A stretch of 64,000 bases of DNA from an uncultured Paracoccaceae bacterium (GTDB lineage: Bacteria; Pseudomonadota; Alphaproteobacteria; Rhodobacterales; Rhodobacteraceae): NCBI GenBank assembly GCA_947501555.1, contig CANMWG010000004.1:186001-250000 (forward strand). The letters are read 5' to 3'. A program made the translations under genes and the position numbers. Positions 61,994 through 64,000 of the stretch are shown here, one piece after another. The stretch's first letter is position 1. The number at the start of each line of letters is the position of its first letter. The notes beneath the pieces are model-generated. The model did no database searches. It was given only the letters and a program-made list of their open reading frames with translations, and was not told the origin of the DNA.

Positions 61994-62772
61994 GGCCACG
62001 CACCAAAGGGCATGTGCATGAAACTTTCAAAGGCGAGCATCCAGACAGAAAGGATGATCGGTGCGGTGAGCAACAGCAGTATAAGTCCACCGGCCGTGAT
62101 TGCAGGCGCGCCGACGAATGACACCATCAATTGCGGCATCGCCCGGTTAATGACCCCTAAGACAACATTATAGATCAGTGATGCGATCAAGAACGGGGCG
62201 GCCAGAGTGAACCCGAGCCCGAACGCGCGACTGACCTCGGCCACGCCAACACTGCTGACCAAATCTGGTTGCAGTCCTGCACCAAAGGGCACCATCGTGT
62301 AGCTATGGATCATATAGGCCGCCGCCTGCACATGCAGGCCAGAAAGGGCGGCCAACGCCGTGCCCGCAACCACCAAAACATGGCCAATGGCGGGTTGCGG
62401 ATCGACGCCCGCCGATCCGCCAAAGATTTGCGAAAGTGACGTGGATTGGGCCGCGATCGAGCCCGCGATCTGCAGTGCCAGGATGAAAAACCGTAGGAAT
62501 ATTCCAAAGAACAACCCCACGGCGGCCTCAGGTCCGAATACTGCAACACTGCGCAAAACATCGTCAGGCATGGGGCTGATCGTGGATCCAACCGAGGGTG
62601 CCACCACCAATGTGAACATGATCGCAAGTACCAAGCGCACTCGCATTGGCACAGGTTGATCGCCGAAGGCAGGCAACACGGCCATTACGCCGCTGATCCG
62701 CACGAATACGACAAATCCCGTCCAAAGCGCGGCCTGCGAAACAGGCACCAGCGGCAGCAGCTCTGCGATCAT
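61990..62772 (-). CDS. fliR: Flagellar export apparatus protein FliR
   Basis: 260 residues with about six transmembrane helices. FliR marks: 'FVVFVRISGVMAVLPAFGDQ' and 'GDQPVPMRVRLVLAIMFTLV' near the start, and 'LGVINRAMPQLMVSFVGAPA' near residue 210. It is coupled to flhA by a 4-nt overlap and to flhB by ATGA. Confidence 0.93.
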   Translation of the reverse strand: MIAELLPLVPVSQAALWTGFVVFVRISGVMAVLPAFGDQPVPMRVRLVLAIMFTLVVAPSVGSTISPMPDDVLRSVAVFGPEAAVGLFFGIFLRFFILALQIAGSIAAQSTSLSQIFGGSAGVDPQPAIGHVLVVAGTALAALSGLHVQAAAYMIHSYTMVPFGAGLQPDLVSSVGVAEVSRAFGLGFTLAAPFLIASLIYNVVLGVINRAMPQLMVSFVGAPAITAGGLILLLLTAPIILSVWMLAFESFMHMPFGAWP

Positions 62773-64000
62773 GTGGGCACCAATCCAACCAAGGCTGGTC
62801 GGGCATCGACCCCAATCTCCTCAAAGGATAGAACAGGATTCATGATCCCTTTCGCGGCCATGACGGTGCGCAAGAATCGGCGGCGACGCATTGACGTGAC
62901 CACAGCCGCATAGGCCCCGGCATCCGCCGCCTGCGCTAGTTTTTCGGCAATACCATCGGCCAATTGGTTAAAATTCTCTGGCGGCAGGGCAACGTCACCG
63001 TTGCCACGTTCCGTCCTGATCTCATATGTGGCAAATGTATCTTCCCACTCCGGGGCCAGTTGCACCAACGGGATCGTTCCATCCGGCCGGCGCATTTGGG
63101 CAACCAATTGAAATCCAAGCCGCTGCCGGACATGTTCGGTAATCCCGTCAACGGACTGGAACAATTGCCGCCCTTCCGCTGTGGCCTCTAGGATCAACGG
63201 AAGGTTTCGAATCGAAACCCGTTCTTCCAGCAGCAATCGCAAAACTGACAAGAGCACATCAATCGGAACCTTGTCTGGGATTAACTCATCCAGCATTTTT
63301 CGATTTGCTTCCGCTCGCGCAGGATCTGACAAGTTCAGCATTTCGTCTAGCCTGCGGCGCAGCGCTTTGAAGGTCAGAAGCCTTGGGAAATTGCGTTTTA
63401 CGATCTCCAAAAGATGGGTCGCAAGCACTTCAGTCGGCTGCACAGTTGTGAGCCCTGCCAGCGCTGCTGTTTCCTGTTGGCTCGGGTCGATCCACTGGGC
63501 GGGCGCACCATAAACCGGCTCGCTGACTTGTTCACCCGGAAGCTCGGCGGGGGCCGCATCATTGATCAAAGCAAGGATATGATCAGCCTTGAGCGTATCA
63601 CGGACTTGTTCCACCCCTTGAACATGCACAACATAACAACCGGGTGGCAGCGCCGCGTTGTCGGTCAGCCGAATTTCGGGCAGCATTACGCCAAATGACG
63701 TGGCAACATGGTTGCGCATATTGGCAATCCGGGCGTCCAACCCGGTGCCAGGATCCAATACCATTTCCACCAGGTCAGGGGCAAATTCGACGTGGATGTC
63801 GTCGAGGTCCAGCATGTCGCCCATCGATGCCTCGCGTGGTGCTTCCTCGGTTGGAGCGGGCGTTTCATTGGCGTTCTTTGCCGCGCGGTCCGCCGCAGCA
63901 GAGAGACCGAAAGCACATGCCCCCAAGGTCAAGGCGCCCAGCATAAACGGCAAGAACGGTAAACCGGGCACCAGTGCAAAAAGCCCCATGAGAAAAGCGA
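62769..64000 (-). CDS. flhA: Flagellar export gate FlhA, C-terminal part (window edge)
   Basis: At least 406 residues are seen; the frame stays open to base 64000, so the N-terminal about 290 residues lie outside. The visible part begins in the last membrane helices (LFALVPGLPFLPFMLGALTL) and covers the cytoplasmic domain. It includes 'VQPTEVLATHLLEIVKRNFP' and 'LRLLLEERVSIRNLPLILEA', the FlhA/SctV signatures. The C-terminus is 'DARPALVGLVPT'. The energised export gate ring. Confidence 0.95.
   Translation of the reverse strand, partial: AFLMGLFALVPGLPFLPFMLGALTLGACAFGLSAAADRAAKNANETPAPTEEAPREASMGDMLDLDDIHVEFAPDLVEMVLDPGTGLDARIANMRNHVATSFGVMLPEIRLTDNAALPPGCYVVHVQGVEQVRDTLKADHILALINDAAPAELPGEQVSEPVYGAPAQWIDPSQQETAALAGLTTVQPTEVLATHLLEIVKRNFPRLLTFKALRRRLDEMLNLSDPARAEANRKMLDELIPDKVPIDVLLSVLRLLLEERVSIRNLPLILEATAEGRQLFQSVDGITEHVRQRLGFQLVAQMRRPDGTIPLVQLAPEWEDTFATYEIRTERGNGDVALPPENFNQLADGIAEKLAQAADAGAYAAVVTSMRRRRFLRTVMAAKGIMNPVLSFEEIGVDARPALVGLVPT

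Noticed and set aside
1..64000. CRISPR arrays, tRNA or rRNA genes
   Set aside because: No regularly spaced repeats and no tRNA cloverleaf or rRNA sequence was seen; the 16S-like 17-mer at 14917 is antisense to the tail only and is not an rRNA gene.

Overview
The window looks like a chromosome segment of a marine alphaproteobacterium of the Rhodobacteraceae (Roseobacter group). The evidence is the FlaF/FlbT/DUF1217 flagellar block, the PA2778/PA2779 pair, a moderately high GC content by eye, and a dnaA-dnaN-recF-gyrB block near rpsT, mutM, ubiE and ubiB. The genus cannot be fixed from the sequence alone.

Layout. (1) 1-7880: one end of a Ysc/Psc-type injectisome locus. A leftward operon carries an LcrG-position protein, an LcrV-like tip protein, SctX, SctY, an LcrH/SycD chaperone and the SctE/YopB translocator. 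Divergently, a rightward operon carries SctW (YopN-TyeA in one chain) and two CesT-fold chaperones (SycN-like, YscB-like), followed by a TPR protein on the minus strand. The rest of the system must lie left of base 1. (2) 8063-33304: housekeeping and accessory genes: a PA2778/PA2779 lipoprotein-peptidase pair, YggT, a THEM6-type thioesterase, an UMF1-type MFS transporter, MepA, a queuosine-precursor transporter, ArfB, NAD salvage genes (pncB, pncA), two outer-membrane beta-barrels, a DMT exporter, a metallophosphoesterase, a YegD-type Hsp70, TrhO, a Nudix hydrolase and oligopeptidase B. (3) 33305-34727: an AT-richer patch with one orphan gene. (4) 34728-47290: the replication and repair block (gyrB, lysE-type exporter, VOC, recF, dnaN, dnaA, rpsT, enoyl-CoA hydratase, mutM) and the ubiquinone genes ubiE-ubiB. 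(5) 47653-64000: flagellar genes flgD, fliK, flgJ, a FlgN-sized protein, fliC, flaF, flbT, DUF1217, fliI, flgB-flgC-fliE-fliQ-flgF-flgG-flgA-flgH-fliL, a FliJ-sized protein, flhB, fliR and flhA (cut by the right edge).

The injectisome and the flagellum therefore sit about 40 kb apart on the same chromosome. Mobile or repeat elements are small: a 267-bp MITE-like element with 34-bp inverted ends touching the flgD stop codon, a decayed IS5-type transposase between the DUF1217 gene and fliI, and two REP-like palindrome pairs that overlap the 3' ends of arfB and a metallophosphoesterase gene.

The most unusual signal is at 14917-15087. It is a compact transcript-like unit whose Shine-Dalgarno sequence is complementary to the whole 3' tail of 16S rRNA. 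It drives an 18-codon reading frame, is followed by nested hairpins with a competing anti-SD segment, and ends in a strong terminator upstream of the ribosome-rescue gene arfB. A second, weaker small-ORF unit lies at 28810-28927.
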